6,240 nucleotides of DNA from assembly GCA_944387745.1 (NCBI GenBank), contig CALXGD010000098.1, positions 1 to 6,240 on the forward strand, read 5' to 3'. This DNA comes from an uncultured Oscillospiraceae bacterium. GTDB lineage: Bacteria; Bacillota_A; Clostridia; Oscillospirales; Oscillospiraceae. The translations under genes were made by a program, and so were the position numbers. Position 1 is the stretch's first letter, and every line of letters starts with the position of its first letter. The notes beneath the pieces are model-generated. The model had not been told where the DNA came from. It made no database searches and saw nothing but the letters and a program-made list of their open reading frames with translations. Positions 5,534-6,240 of this stretch are shown piece by piece.

Positions 5534-5578
5534 AACAGGCCTGGGTGCGTCCTTAAAGGGAACGCACCCAGGCCTGTT
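5534..5578. terminator. Long perfect hairpin after the VOC gene, probable terminator without T-tract
   Basis: Arms of 17 nt (5534-5550 and 5562-5578, AACAGGCCTGGGTGCGT and its exact complement) enclose an 11-nt loop in which CC/GG can extend the stem. No T-run follows on either strand. It starts 62 bp after the VOC stop, and the next transcription unit runs the opposite way, so a termination or RNA-stabilising role is reasonable. Confidence 0.6.
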
Positions 5579-5585
5579 GATCAGC

Positions 5586-5619
5586 GGGGGCGATTCAGGG
5601 AGGAGGAGCAGGGGGTGGG
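5586..5619 (+). other. G-rich tract with quadruplex-forming potential
   Basis: Four runs of three or more G (5586-5590, 5598-5600, 5611-5615, 5617-5619) are separated by 7, 10 and 1 bases. The tract lies between two convergent transcription units, just beyond the 17-bp hairpin. The spacing allows a G-quadruplex, but the longest loop makes it only moderately likely. Confidence 0.35.
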
Positions 5620-5646
5620 CGGATGACGCCTTTTGTGCGTGAGCAT

Positions 5647-5682
5647 AAAAAAGCGTCGGAGCAAAGCGAACTTTGCTCCGAC
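5647..5682 (-). terminator. Rho-independent terminator of the tRNA cluster
   Basis: Read on the minus strand, a perfect 12-bp stem GTCGGAGCAAAG/CTTTGCTCCGAC closes on a TTCG loop. GC and six T residues follow. It begins 1 bp after the CCA end of tRNA-Lys, marking the 3' end of the cluster. Confidence 0.93.
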
Positions 5683-5683
5683 A

Positions 5684-5759
5684 TGGTGACCCGTCGGAGA
5701 TTCGAACTCCGGACACCCTGCTTAAAAGGCAGGTGCTCTGCCGACTGAGCTAACGGGTC
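5684..5759 (-). tRNA. tRNA-Lys (anticodon TTT)
   Basis: The minus strand gives a complete 76-nt cloverleaf. The acceptor stem GACCCGT pairs with ACGGGTC, with discriminator A and an encoded CCA. The D arm contains TAGCTCAGTCGG. The anticodon loop CTTTTAA sits on a CTGC/GCAG stem region, and the T arm carries GTTCGAATC. Anticodon TTT reads lysine AAA/AAG codons. It is the last tRNA of the cluster, 8 bp downstream of tRNA-Gln. Confidence 0.97.
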
Positions 5760-5767
5760 AAATAAAA

Positions 5768-5842
5768 TGGCAGGGATGGCTGGACTCGAACCAGCGAGTG
5801 AGGGAGTCAAAGTCCCTTGCCTTACCGCTTGGCTACACCCCT
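5768..5842 (-). tRNA. tRNA-Gln (anticodon TTG)
   Basis: The complete 75-nt minus-strand tRNA has acceptor arms AGGGGTG and CATCCCT (one G-T wobble, a terminal A-T pair), discriminator G and an encoded CCA. The D arm reads TAGCCAAGCGGTAAGGCA, the familiar tRNA-Gln form. The anticodon arm GGGACTTTGACTCCC gives TTG for glutamine. The T arm carries GGTTCGAGTCC. It is followed by tRNA-Lys after 8 bp. Confidence 0.97.
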
Positions 5843-6001
5843 ATCGGATCAAAAATAAAATCCCAATTTGCCTTTGTGTCTCCAAGCCCTCTGTTTTCTT
5901 TGGCGCCTCCGTCCCCACAGAACGGGAATACGCAGCGGAATTGGGATAAAAATGTCAGGAGAAGAGCCGGAGCCGAAGCTCCGGCTCTTCCGCCTTTTTA
6001 G
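5843..6001 (-). other. Spacer between tRNA-His and tRNA-Gln with UUCG hairpin
   Basis: This 159-bp spacer breaks an otherwise tight cluster. It holds a 13-bp perfect hairpin (5961-5990) and a wide inverted repeat ATCCCAATT/AATTGGGAT (5860-5868 and 5939-5947). I see no convincing promoter on the minus strand in front of tRNA-Gln and no believable gene; the short ORFs here are overlaps with tRNA sequence. Confidence 0.6.
5961..5990 (-). terminator. 13-bp hairpin with UUCG loop inside the tRNA cluster, possible terminator or processing site
   Basis: GAAGAGCCGGAGC and its exact complement close, on the minus strand, on TTCG, a very stable tetraloop also used in the terminator after tRNA-Lys. On the minus strand five T residues come only about 8 nt after the stem (5950-5954). 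On the plus strand CTTTTTA follows 3 nt after the stem, but no plus-strand gene ends here. Termination of the Gly-Arg-His part or a processing stem are both possible. Confidence 0.5.
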
Positions 6002-6079
<78 letters not shown>

Positions 6080-6117
6080 ATGTGTGTGAGAGAAACCACC
6101 AAAAAACATAAATAAGG

Positions 6118-6194
<77 letters not shown>

Positions 6195-6197
6195 ATA

Positions 6198-6240
6198 TGG
6201 AGCGGGTGATGGGAATCGAACCCACGCGACCAGCTTGGAA
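6198..6240 (-). tRNA. tRNA-Gly (anticodon TCC), 3' part only, cut by window end
   Basis: The minus strand shows the 3' part: anticodon-loop bases TTCCAA, the right anticodon arm, the T arm with GGTTCGATTCC, acceptor strand CACCCGC, discriminator T and an encoded CCA. If the usual loop register holds, the anticodon is TCC (glycine). The 5' half lies beyond the window, so more tRNAs may follow there. Confidence 0.9.

Overview
The window looks like chromosomal DNA from a GC-rich member of the Clostridia, most likely an Oscillospiraceae-type gut anaerobe. This is inferred from Gram-positive style ribosome binding sites, rho-independent terminators, GTG starts, tRNAs with encoded CCA and a Firmicutes-type lipoprotein; no marker gene fixes the genus.

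Layout: (1) Bases 2-121 hold the last 39 codons of what is probably a chromate transporter, followed by a strong terminator. (2) A near-consensus promoter at 191-219 drives a 226-residue secreted lipoprotein of unknown function (332-1012). (3) A SorC/DeoR-family sugar-phosphate-responsive regulator (1289-2224) ends in a 12-bp stem terminator. (4) A regulated promoter at 2336-2381 leads a metabolic operon: a DhaL-like kinase subunit (2402-3004), a DhaK-like kinase subunit (3038-4036), an LsrF-like class I aldolase/thiolase (4040-4924) and, after a 223-bp gap, a small VOC/glyoxalase-fold protein (5148-5471). (5) After a 17-bp perfect hairpin and a G-rich tract comes a convergent tRNA cluster on the minus strand. 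Read in its own direction it is Gly(TCC, cut by the window end), Arg(TCT), His(GTG), Gln(TTG), Lys(TTT), closed by a UUCG-loop terminator.

The operon is the point of interest. A two-subunit dihydroxyacetone-kinase-type enzyme would phosphorylate a small ketose or hydroxyketone, the LsrF homologue would cleave the phosphorylated product, and the VOC protein may catalyse an isomerisation or similar step. The SorC regulator probably senses the phosphorylated intermediate. The logic resembles the enterobacterial Lsr (autoinducer-2) pathway: a SorC regulator, a kinase, LsrF and a small accessory enzyme. Here a DhaKL-type kinase stands where LsrK would be and a VOC protein where LsrG would be, with no transporter in view. 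A shared motif, GTTACAAAYGT, lies just downstream of the -10 element of both the regulator and the operon. It is a palindrome at the operon, and suggests autoregulation plus operon repression. The true substrate cannot be read from the sequence.
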